A stretch of 6,161 bases of DNA from Chloroflexota bacterium. Lineage in GTDB: Bacteria; Chloroflexota; Dehalococcoidia; UBA1151; UBA1328. The stretch is from assembly GCA_002687335.1 (NCBI GenBank), contig NYZY01000001.1:18489-24649 (forward strand). Reading direction: 5' to 3'. A program made the translations under genes and the position numbers. Of the stretch, positions 1 to 5,615 are shown one piece after another (within the stretch, counting starts at the first letter, position 1; each line of letters starts with the position of its first letter). The notes under the pieces were generated by a model. That model saw nothing but the letters and a program-made list of their open reading frames with translations, was not told the DNA's origin and did no database searches.

Positions 1-414
1 ATGTACAACGAAACTCTGGGTCGAATCCATTTCTGGTTGATGTTTATTTTGTACAACATTACATTTTTGGCAATGTTCATACCCGGAACGATCGGAATGA
101 ACCGTCGAGTTGCTGCATATCCACCTGAGTTCGAATTCATGAACCTTATAGTCTCAATAGCAGCGTTCGGACTTGGCTTAGCGTTCTTGCCTTGGGTATA
201 CAACATGCTGAACTCGTGGATCCGTGGTGAGAAGGCTCCAAATAATCCATGGGATGCAAAGACGCTTGAATGGCAGACGACCTCACCGCCGCCACTAGAG
301 AATTTCGACGAATTCCCTGTTGTTACTGGCGACCCTTACGGCTATGGCGATGAGACTGTCGTGCACGCTAGGTTTGAACGTTCGGTCGTCTCTGACCCGG
401 TAGAGGGAGATTAG
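1..414 (+). CDS. ctaD: Cytochrome c oxidase subunit I, C-terminal fragment (5' end outside window)
   Basis: This is the last 137 residues of the catalytic subunit of a haem-copper oxidase, which reduces O2 to water in the cytoplasmic membrane and pumps protons. The stretch NETLGRIHFWLMFI, the GMNRRVAAYP loop and NPWDAKTLEWQTTSPPP are hallmarks of the last two helices and C-terminal tail of A-type CoxI/CtaD. Two membrane segments are visible, at about residues 8-32 and 46-72, followed by a soluble Pro- and Asp/Glu-rich tail of about 65 residues. The ATG at position 1 is almost certainly an internal methionine, because the family is usually over 500 residues long. The haem and CuB ligands therefore lie upstream and cannot be checked. 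It ends in TAG, 4 nt before the subunit IV start, so the two genes are co-transcribed. Identification is firm; the exact oxidase type (caa3 or aa3) is not decidable here because subunit II is not in view. Confidence 0.95.
   Translation: MYNETLGRIHFWLMFILYNITFLAMFIPGTIGMNRRVAAYPPEFEFMNLIVSIAAFGLGLAFLPWVYNMLNSWIRGEKAPNNPWDAKTLEWQTTSPPPLENFDEFPVVTGDPYGYGDETVVHARFERSVVSDPVEGD
405..409 (+). promoter_or_regulatory. Shine-Dalgarno for subunit IV gene
   Basis: GGGAG lies inside the last codons of the subunit I gene, 9 nt before the ATG at 419. It supports that start and translation from a shared message. Confidence 0.6.
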
Positions 415-418
415 GTAG

Positions 419-682
419 ATGCATCAAGTGATTCGCGACTCATTGAAAACCGGTTGGATTGTGATAGCGGTTCTTGCTGTCTTGACCGCCGTTGAATTTT
501 TGGTCGCGGTGGTTTTCGATAACACCGCGATATTGTTCACGCTTTTATTGCTAGTAGCCCTGCTCAAAGCCTGGCTGATCATCCAGTACTTTATGCACTT
601 CGGTCAACTTTGGAAACATGTCTCAGATGCCTGGTATGGAATGCTAATTGACGATCCTGAAATAGATAGAGAAGAGGATTGA
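419..682 (+). CDS. Cytochrome c oxidase subunit IV (prokaryotic COX4/CyoD-like)
   Basis: This 87-residue accessory subunit of the haem-copper oxidase is membrane-embedded and thought to aid assembly or stability of the complex rather than catalysis. It has a short N-terminal cytosolic stretch, a hydrophobic helix at about residues 12-32 and a second long hydrophobic stretch at about 36-60. The second stretch carries the family signature LLKAWLIIQYFMHF, which matches the LVKAxLxxxYFMHL pattern of prokaryotic subunit IV (CtaF/CyoD). The C-terminus is acidic. The family often has three helices and about 90-110 residues, so this is a compact member. The ATG at 419 has a GGGAG site 9 nt upstream. 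It sits between subunits I and III, 4 nt from each neighbour, which confirms its role by context. The symbol ctaF would be reasonable, but I leave it open because the family is weakly conserved. Confidence 0.85.
   Translation: MHQVIRDSLKTGWIVIAVLAVLTAVEFLVAVVFDNTAILFTLLLLVALLKAWLIIQYFMHFGQLWKHVSDAWYGMLIDDPEIDREED
674..678 (+). promoter_or_regulatory. Shine-Dalgarno for subunit III gene
   Basis: GAGGA ends 8 nt before the GTG at 687 and overlaps the end of the subunit IV gene. It fixes the non-ATG start of subunit III. Confidence 0.65.
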
Positions 683-686
683 ACCA

Positions 687-1256
687 GTGACATTCCATCA
701 TGCCCCACGAGTAAATCACCGCTTCGATTCGTTGACGATTAATCGATTAGGATTATGGCTATTTCTGGTTTCAGATGCATCATTTTTTCTGGCTCTTCTG
801 TCATCTAGATTTTTTGTTGTAGGGACAACAACCCCTGCTGATGTTGACCAACTTCTTGGTCTGAGCCTTACCGTTCTACTGTTACTTAGCAGTTTGACTG
901 CGTATCGAGCTGAAGTCTCAGCGGAACATGGTGATCTGCCTGGAGCTAAACAGATGCTTCTAGCCACCATAGTCATGGGGATTATTTTCGTGTTTGGAGT
1001 GGGTTATGAATGGCATGAAGCATTTAAGCATTTTCCACCATCTACAGGGTTTGGAACCGTGCTTTTTACACTCACTGGAGTACACGTCACTCACGTAATG
1101 ACCGGGGTACTGGCGCTTCTATTCGTTTATTTTCGTGTTCGCAGTACGGATTCGGTTATTGATAATCAATGGAGCGTAGAAGGTGCGGTGAAGTGGTGGC
1201 ATTTTGTTGATGTGGCTTGGGTTTTCATTTATCCAACGCTTTACCTGATCAGATAA
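687..1256 (+). CDS. ctaE: Cytochrome c oxidase subunit III (short, five-helix form)
   Basis: This 189-residue integral membrane subunit of the oxidase stabilises subunit I and its proton-uptake path. Five membrane helices are visible, at about residues 20-42, 55-73, 88-107, 124-148 and 168-188. This matches the short bacterial form that lacks the first two helices of the roughly 260-residue proteobacterial and mitochondrial version. Diagnostic motifs are GYEWHEAF (106-113), GVHVTHV (131-137, with the conserved His133 and His136) and WWHFVDVAWVFIYPTLYL near the C-terminus. In the first helix the family's conserved Glu (usually in an SE-x2-FF context) is Asp30 here (VSDASFF). The GTG start is chosen because of the GAGGA site 8 nt upstream and the expected N-terminal length. 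It is the last gene of the visible oxidase operon and converges on the response regulator gene. Confidence 0.94.
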   Translation: MTFHHAPRVNHRFDSLTINRLGLWLFLVSDASFFLALLSSRFFVVGTTTPADVDQLLGLSLTVLLLLSSLTAYRAEVSAEHGDLPGAKQMLLATIVMGIIFVFGVGYEWHEAFKHFPPSTGFGTVLFTLTGVHVTHVMTGVLALLFVYFRVRSTDSVIDNQWSVEGAVKWWHFVDVAWVFIYPTLYLIR

Positions 1257-1293
1257 TGCCTCCGGTTGCATGGGACATTTTACTGGTACCCAA
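1257..1293. other. Convergent intergenic spacer without a clear terminator
   Basis: Only 37 nt separate the subunit III stop from the stop of the convergent response regulator gene. There is no GC-rich stem followed by a T-run on either strand; the best inverted arms (TGGG and CCCA around 1271-1291) are four base pairs long. The two transcripts therefore probably overlap at their 3' ends or end by another mechanism. Confidence 0.5.
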
Positions 1294-2007
1294 TTACGTA
1301 ATAACTACTAGGCGGTAACCGACACCCGGCTCGGTCAGTATCTGTTGCGGGCGAGTTGGATCATTTTCGAGTTTACGTCGAATTTGTTTCACAAATGTTC
1401 TTAGATATTCGGTTTCTTCACAGTACTCGGGACCCCAAACGGCTTGTAGTAGTTGTTCGTGTGTCATCACCTTCCCAGAGTTTATAGCTAGAGTTCTCAA
1501 TAAGTCATATTCGGTTCTAGTCAATCTAATTTCTTCGTTATTTTTATAAACGAGTCGTGCGGCGAGGTCTATTTCAAATGTACCGACATTGATTTTAGGG
1601 TCCTCCTTGTCTGTTGACTTTTCAAGTCTATCGACTCGTCTTACCGCCGCTCGGATTCTTGCGGCCAATTCACCCGTCCTAAAGGGTTTAGTAACGTAAT
1701 CGTCAGCTCCAAGATCTAAGGCCCTGACTTTCTCTTCTTCTTGATCGGTGGCCGACAGAATGATCACTGGATCGGTGTACCACTCACGGAGACGTGTGAG
1801 TGTCTCAAACCCGTCCATTTCAGGCATGGTCAAGTCCAATACAACAACTTGTGGGTGATGGAGAGAAGCCTGGTGGATGGCTTCGTTTCCGTTCAACGCA
1901 AGTAGTACTTTGAAACCAATCCCACCAAGATGATTTGCGATGAGCCTCAGAATTTTGGGTTCGTCATCAACGGCTAACACGGTGATTGCTTCGTTGGTAG
2001 TGGTCAT
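1294..2007 (-). CDS. OmpR/KdpE-family response regulator
   Basis: This is a DNA-binding transcription regulator activated by phosphotransfer from its partner kinase, and it acts in the cytoplasm. The receiver domain spans about residues 8-122: acidic pair Asp14-Asp15, phospho-acceptor Asp58 in VVVLDLTMPEMDG, Ser85 in the Thr/Ser switch position and Lys107 in VTKPF. A linker of about 15 residues follows. The winged-helix effector domain (about 135-237) has LTRTEYDLLRTLAINSGKV, QAVWGPEY, the YLRTFVKQIRRKLE recognition helix and a final GVGYRLV wing, all typical of KdpE-like regulators. I choose the ATG at 2007 (237 residues) because AAGGA lies 5 nt upstream and the receiver fold starts about 7 residues later. 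A TTG at 2049, directly abutting the kinase stop, would add 14 residues but looks unlikely. It is 42 nt downstream of the kinase gene, so the two form an operon. Confidence 0.95.
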   Translation of the reverse strand: MTTTNEAITVLAVDDEPKILRLIANHLGGIGFKVLLALNGNEAIHQASLHHPQVVVLDLTMPEMDGFETLTRLREWYTDPVIILSATDQEEEKVRALDLGADDYVTKPFRTGELAARIRAAVRRVDRLEKSTDKEDPKINVGTFEIDLAARLVYKNNEEIRLTRTEYDLLRTLAINSGKVMTHEQLLQAVWGPEYCEETEYLRTFVKQIRRKLENDPTRPQQILTEPGVGYRLVVIT

Positions 2008-2012
2008 GGTAT

Positions 2013-2017
2013 TCCTT
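2013..2017 (-). promoter_or_regulatory. Shine-Dalgarno deciding the response regulator start
   Basis: On the minus strand AAGGA is followed by ATACC and then the ATG at 2007, a spacing of 5 nt. The alternative TTG at 2049 has no comparable site, so the internal ATG is preferred. Confidence 0.55.
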
Positions 2018-2049
2018 AGTACACTTACTTTCCTTGAATGTTGAAGCAA

Positions 2050-3648
2050 TTACCGGTTAAGTCGATCTCTGGGAATTTCGAACCAGAAAGTTGACCCGCT
2101 CGCGTCATTGGATTTGACCCCGATCTGACCTCCATGAGCTTCCACGACTGACTTGCATATTGCTAGGCCAAGTCCCGCTCCCTCTCTCGCCCCTTGCTTA
2201 CCGGACCGTATGCGAAAAAACTTGTCAAAGATTTCCGGATTTAGAGTCATTGGGATTCCATTACCTTTGTCCATGATTTCCGTCCGGATATTGTCCGATT
2301 CAGTCACATGAGTGCAAATGATATCTACATCACCTGAAGTGTATTTCATAGCGTTGCTGAGCAAGTTGTCAATTACTCGTCCTAACTGACCGGGGTCCGC
2401 ATACATTTTGGGCAGGTCTCCCGGAACACTAATCGTGACAGTTCGATCGACTCCATAACGTAACGATGAAGCGCGTTGAACTGCGTCTGTCAGTATGTCT
2501 GTTACGTGGCATATCTCGCTGTCTACCTTTTTAGTCCTAGTTTCGATACGAGACATATCCAGCAAGTTTGAGACCAGTTCGGTCATGTGATCTACCTCTT
2601 CATCGACTGATTCCAAATTTGCGTGGATTTCACCGCGAGTATTTACGTCAACGTCCATCTCATTGATGATCCCTTTAATCAACGCTAGAGGTGAGCGTAA
2701 ATCGTGGGTGACCATGGACAGGAAATCGCTTTTCATCTGTTCATTTTGAAGGATGTCCGATAGGTCCTGAAGTATTAACACCGTTGAGTCGATTTCGGTG
2801 TCGTGGATTCTTATCGTAGCTGCAGATACCAGAACCGGCAATTTAGAACCATCAGGTCTGTGCAACATCATTTCGGACGCGACGGTTTCAATACCATCGG
2901 TTAGTGCTTTTTCGATCGGCAGATCTTGTTCACTGATAACTTGGCCATTGATGTTAGAAAAATCCACGCTGTTATTTATTTCAGTGAGTGTAGTGCCGAC
3001 CTCGAGGTTACAGCCCAAGATCGTGCATGCTTGTTTGCTAAACCCGATGAGCAATTTATCTGAAGCACTGATTATCAACACTCCTGCCACAGATCCATCT
3101 ATTACGGCCTGCAATCTGTTTTCAGTAGCTTCAACAATCATTCGAGTCTTTCGTTCATTATCATGCAGTTCAGCAAATTCCAGAGCGAATTTCACAAATT
3201 GGGTTAATTGGTTGAGATTTTTTGTATCTTGAGTAGTGAATTCTCCGTTATTTGGTGCGTTCGATACGTATAAATTTGCTTTGTATCCTTGTCCAGCGAA
3301 TATCTGAACACCAACAAGAGCTTTCATAGGTGGGTGCCAATCAGGGAATCCGTACGAATCGGGGTGAGAGGAAATGTCACTCAACCGGATGGGTGAGTCT
3401 ACTGGACCTAATTGGCCTAGTATCCCTCGACCTTGCGGTAATTCTTTATCTTGCCACTTGACATTTTTATCGAGGCCGTTGTGAAAGATGCGCAATCCGC
3501 CGTGGGGTTGACTGATGGTTACCGCAGCGTAGTCAGCTCCGGTCAAATCTCTTGCGAGTTTAGGGATCTTGCTCAACACTAGATCGACGGATGAATGATC
3601 GAACGTTTTACCGGTGTAACCGGATGATTGTTGTTGATCAGAATTCAT
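2050..3648 (-). CDS. Cytosolic GAF-PAS sensor histidine kinase with a DosS/DosT-like GAF domain
   Basis: This 532-residue kinase has no membrane segment or signal peptide, so it senses an internal or membrane-permeant signal. Domain order: a GAF domain (about 18-160), a PAS domain (about 176-297), HisKA (about 303-370) and an ATP-binding HATPase domain (about 410-528). The H-box SDFLSMVTHDLRSPL carries phospho-acceptor His315. The N-box is DNLLSNAMKYT (Asn428, Asn432), the G1 box DKGNGIP (Asp460), the F-box FDKFFRI, and the G2 box has Gly490, Gly492 and Gly494. All catalytic boxes are intact. The GAF segment from GRGILGQL through IRLSDISSHPDSYGFPDWHPPM to NLYVSN resembles GAF-A of Mycobacterium DosS. 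By recalled alignment His105 matches DosS haem ligand His149 and Tyr127 matches Tyr171. Haem binding is inferred, since HPPM-type GAF domains also occur in kinases not shown to bind haem. The ATG at 3648 lacks a clear Shine-Dalgarno. The downstream regulator gene is its probable partner. Confidence 0.93.
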   Translation of the reverse strand: MNSDQQQSSGYTGKTFDHSSVDLVLSKIPKLARDLTGADYAAVTISQPHGGLRIFHNGLDKNVKWQDKELPQGRGILGQLGPVDSPIRLSDISSHPDSYGFPDWHPPMKALVGVQIFAGQGYKANLYVSNAPNNGEFTTQDTKNLNQLTQFVKFALEFAELHDNERKTRMIVEATENRLQAVIDGSVAGVLIISASDKLLIGFSKQACTILGCNLEVGTTLTEINNSVDFSNINGQVISEQDLPIEKALTDGIETVASEMMLHRPDGSKLPVLVSAATIRIHDTEIDSTVLILQDLSDILQNEQMKSDFLSMVTHDLRSPLALIKGIINEMDVDVNTRGEIHANLESVDEEVDHMTELVSNLLDMSRIETRTKKVDSEICHVTDILTDAVQRASSLRYGVDRTVTISVPGDLPKMYADPGQLGRVIDNLLSNAMKYTSGDVDIICTHVTESDNIRTEIMDKGNGIPMTLNPEIFDKFFRIRSGKQGAREGAGLGLAICKSVVEAHGGQIGVKSNDASGSTFWFEIPRDRLNR

Positions 3649-3787
3649 TTTGAAGTGTCACTGAACGATAGCCCATTGTTTGATCCCTATAAGACAGAGC
3701 TTAAAGATATCTCACGAGGTGGGCAATACTCAAACCGTTTAATGCGATGACCTCATGTAATTTTCCTGTATTAGTTGAACATGAGCG
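3649..3787. promoter_or_regulatory. Divergent intergenic region between kinase and NnrS-like gene
   Basis: These 139 nt should hold the promoters of both divergent genes. At 3680-3693 TTGAT-CCCT-ATAAG matches the FNR-type consensus TTGAT-N4-ATCAA at 8 of 10 positions, with one perfect half-site. A weak sigma70-like pair on the plus strand is ATGACC (3747-3752), a 16-nt spacer and TATTAG (3769-3774), which would start transcription close to the GTG at 3788. A small inverted pair ATGA-cc-TCAT overlaps the putative -35 (3747-3756). No convincing minus-strand promoter was found. All of this is read by eye from short matches and is tentative. Confidence 0.35.
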
Positions 3788-5347
3788 GTGTTACTTGAAA
3801 ACCAGCATCGTTACAACAACTTAGTACTTGGATTTCTCGCGAGGTTCGTAGTGAGTGATAACGTACTCCGAGCATATTCAGAACGTGTGGCAGGTAACTT
3901 CTGGTATCAGTCCCGGATATCTAGATTGGTTAAACTCATGCGTCCTTCATGCCGAACAGTCCCATCATCCAATCATTCTCCTCAGAATTGGGGTATGACA
4001 TTTGAAAGTTGGTCGACACAAAGACTATACCGACCATTTATTCGTAGCTCTGTGATTATTGCCGTGCTATTGGGATTTTCGACGGGTGCGGCGATATTGA
4101 TAATGCCATTACTAGGCATTGAACGCAGCCTGACGTGGCTTACCCACTCGCAGTCACATGGGATCGTTCAAATTTTTGGGTGGGCTGGCTTATTTGTAAT
4201 GGGGCTCGCCTATCATGTTGTACCACGGATTTTCAACAGGCCGATTCATTATCCAGTTCCCCAACAACTAAGCATGTGGCTGGTGATATCAGGGTTGTTG
4301 GCACGATTCACCGGTCAGACTCTAGACATGTTACCGATTGCTGGTTTGCTTATGGCAGCAGGTGGCATTTTATTGTTTATTGCAATGGTCGTTTTCGCTT
4401 GGACTTTGTATCGGGTTATTCGGTACTCGGCCAGTAAATCAGGCCCAGCGGAAATTTGGCTTGTAGTGGGGGTAATTTGGGCCGTATTTTCCGGGATGAT
4501 TCATCTTGCGATTACATCTCGAATGGCGATACAAGGTGCGCCATTAGGCCATCCTCCTTGGAATGAAGCCCTTATCTATGTTGCTATATTTGGGTTTATT
4601 ATGAGTTTTATTTTCGGTATTTCAGCAAAAGCTATTCGTGGGTTCTTACTACTGAAACCGATGCATGAACGAATGAATCGTTTATCACTTGTTATGGTTC
4701 AGTTAGGACTTGTAGTGGTTATAGTTGGTCGATTTGGAGAATTGGGCCAAGTAGTTGCACCGGTCGGGTTAATCTTGACTTCAGTTGGTGCGGGACTGTT
4801 CACCGTAGCCTTGCGAGTATTGGAACCGGCAAGTAAATCAGTTCGTAGGATTCTTGTCGGTTATAAGCGATATGGCTTGTATATACGATTAGGATTTTGC
4901 TGGCTTTTAATTGGCTGTGTGATGTTAATTTTGATCGCATTAGATGAAACCGGACTGACAAATATCATAGCCGCACAGGTCTCTCTACCGGTGATACACG
5001 TGTTAACGCTCGGATTTGTGACCAATCTGATCTTTGGAGCGGCATCTCGTTTCATCCCCATTTTTGAGGGTGCGGATATCCGCTATCCCCATTTAATGAG
5101 TGCAGCATTAGTTTTCCTGACCATTAGTGTCGTCATCCGACTGGTATTCGGTTTTTCAATATCGGAGATCGGTGAACGTGCCCTTGGAGTTTCAGGGGTA
5201 AGCGGATTTATTGGCATCATTTTATTTGCCATCATGATATTTCAGGTAATGACGCAATCGGCCAGGGATGCCTACACGACGAGGGTCGCCGCAATCGGAA
5301 GAGTCAAACTTGAAATGAAACGTGCCACACCATTAGTAAAGTCTTGA
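3788..5347 (+). CDS. NnrS-like 12-helix membrane protein (haem-copper family relative)
   Basis: This polytopic inner-membrane protein of 519 residues has about twelve hydrophobic helices, roughly from residue 88 to 489. It resembles the NnrS family, haem- and copper-containing membrane proteins linked in proteobacteria to nitric-oxide metabolism and NO stress; the biochemical role is not settled even there. Family-like features are histidines inside or beside helices: His120 and His124 (LTHSQSHGIVQIFG), His143 (LAYHVVPRI), His239 (MIHLAI) and His404 in PVIHVLTLGFVTNLIFG, followed by ASRFIPIF. The C-terminal tail is basic. The start is uncertain. The GTG at 3788 is the first possible one, as TGA lies at 3782-3784, but residues 1-69 look unlike the rest. 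The ATGs at 3938 (469 residues) and 3995 (450 residues, just before the first helix) are plausible, and none has a good Shine-Dalgarno. It is divergent from the kinase gene, suggesting it may be a target of that system. Family call moderately sure, function open. Confidence 0.75.
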   Translation: MLLENQHRYNNLVLGFLARFVVSDNVLRAYSERVAGNFWYQSRISRLVKLMRPSCRTVPSSNHSPQNWGMTFESWSTQRLYRPFIRSSVIIAVLLGFSTGAAILIMPLLGIERSLTWLTHSQSHGIVQIFGWAGLFVMGLAYHVVPRIFNRPIHYPVPQQLSMWLVISGLLARFTGQTLDMLPIAGLLMAAGGILLFIAMVVFAWTLYRVIRYSASKSGPAEIWLVVGVIWAVFSGMIHLAITSRMAIQGAPLGHPPWNEALIYVAIFGFIMSFIFGISAKAIRGFLLLKPMHERMNRLSLVMVQLGLVVVIVGRFGELGQVVAPVGLILTSVGAGLFTVALRVLEPASKSVRRILVGYKRYGLYIRLGFCWLLIGCVMLILIALDETGLTNIIAAQVSLPVIHVLTLGFVTNLIFGAASRFIPIFEGADIRYPHLMSAALVFLTISVVIRLVFGFSISEIGERALGVSGVSGFIGIILFAIMIFQVMTQSARDAYTTRVAAIGRVKLEMKRATPLVKS

Positions 5348-5615
5348 GTGATTCCGCTCCCCGGTAATTCTTGAATTAAATCTGGCTTTGGTGAATGATC
5401 TTTTGAACTTCAACTCACCCATTCGCCGAATTCTCCTGTACCCGGTTCGGAACTGTATTGATTCCCTATTGAATCACGGAATCGATGAACTGGTGCATTC
5501 GCTGCGAAATTCCGATAACGTGGCCATGCGAAGTTGGCGAATTGCTGTCCCATCGTGAGTGGGAAATTGAACACTTACATTTTCTAATCGATCCCAACTG
5601 ATAATTTCAGATTCT
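5348..5615. other. 268-nt gap with no supported gene
   Basis: No gene, tRNA or strong terminator is convincing here. Just after the NnrS-like stop there is an AT-rich inverted repeat with a 2-nt spacer, TAATTC-tt-GAATTA (5365-5378). Other short inverted repeats are GATTCC/GGAATC (5460-5465 with 5478-5483), TTCGC-t-GCGAA (5498-5508) and TCCCA/TGGGA (5548-5552 with 5560-5564); none is followed by a T-run. Two small open frames overlap on opposite strands: 55 codons from the GTG at 5391 (stop at 5556-5558, +) and 47 codons from the ATG at 5553 (stop at 5410-5412, -). Neither has a Shine-Dalgarno or a family I recognise, and frames of this length are expected by chance. Confidence 0.5.
5600..5605 (+). 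promoter_or_regulatory. Possible -10 element before the MFS gene
   Basis: GATAAT matches the TATAAT consensus at 5 of 6 positions and ends 10 nt before the GTG at 5616. No convincing -35 lies 16-18 nt upstream. If real, the transcript would have almost no leader, which would fit the absence of a Shine-Dalgarno. Confidence 0.25.

Noticed and set aside
716..976. 86-residue open frame on the minus strand within subunit III
   Set aside because: It is fully contained in the well-identified subunit III gene, has a low-complexity Arg/Ser-rich translation and no recognisable family; a frame shadow.
1293..1302. Perfect 10-bp palindrome ATTACGTAAT at the response regulator stop
   Set aside because: Several palindromes of this length are expected by chance in 6 kb; it is not followed by a T-run and overlaps the coding end.
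2798..3232. 144-residue plus-strand frame opposite the kinase
   Set aside because: It lies entirely inside the kinase PAS/GAF coding region, whose motifs are intact; its translation has no coherent domain.
3781..3798. Five-codon frame (ATG 3781 to TGA) spaced 6 nt after TATTAG, like a leaderless uORF
   Set aside because: Too short to support as a gene, and it rests on a weak promoter guess; more likely coincidence ahead of the GTG at 3788.
4135..4437. 100-residue plus-strand frame inside the NnrS-like gene
   Set aside because: It is a +1 shadow of the membrane protein; the main frame keeps conserved His motifs and hydrophobic helices throughout, so there is no sign of a frameshift.
5428..5454. 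CCGAATT ... GGTTCGG resembling a hairpin or a tRNA T-arm
   Set aside because: Needs G-U pairs to reach seven base pairs, and no acceptor, D or anticodon arms can be found around it.
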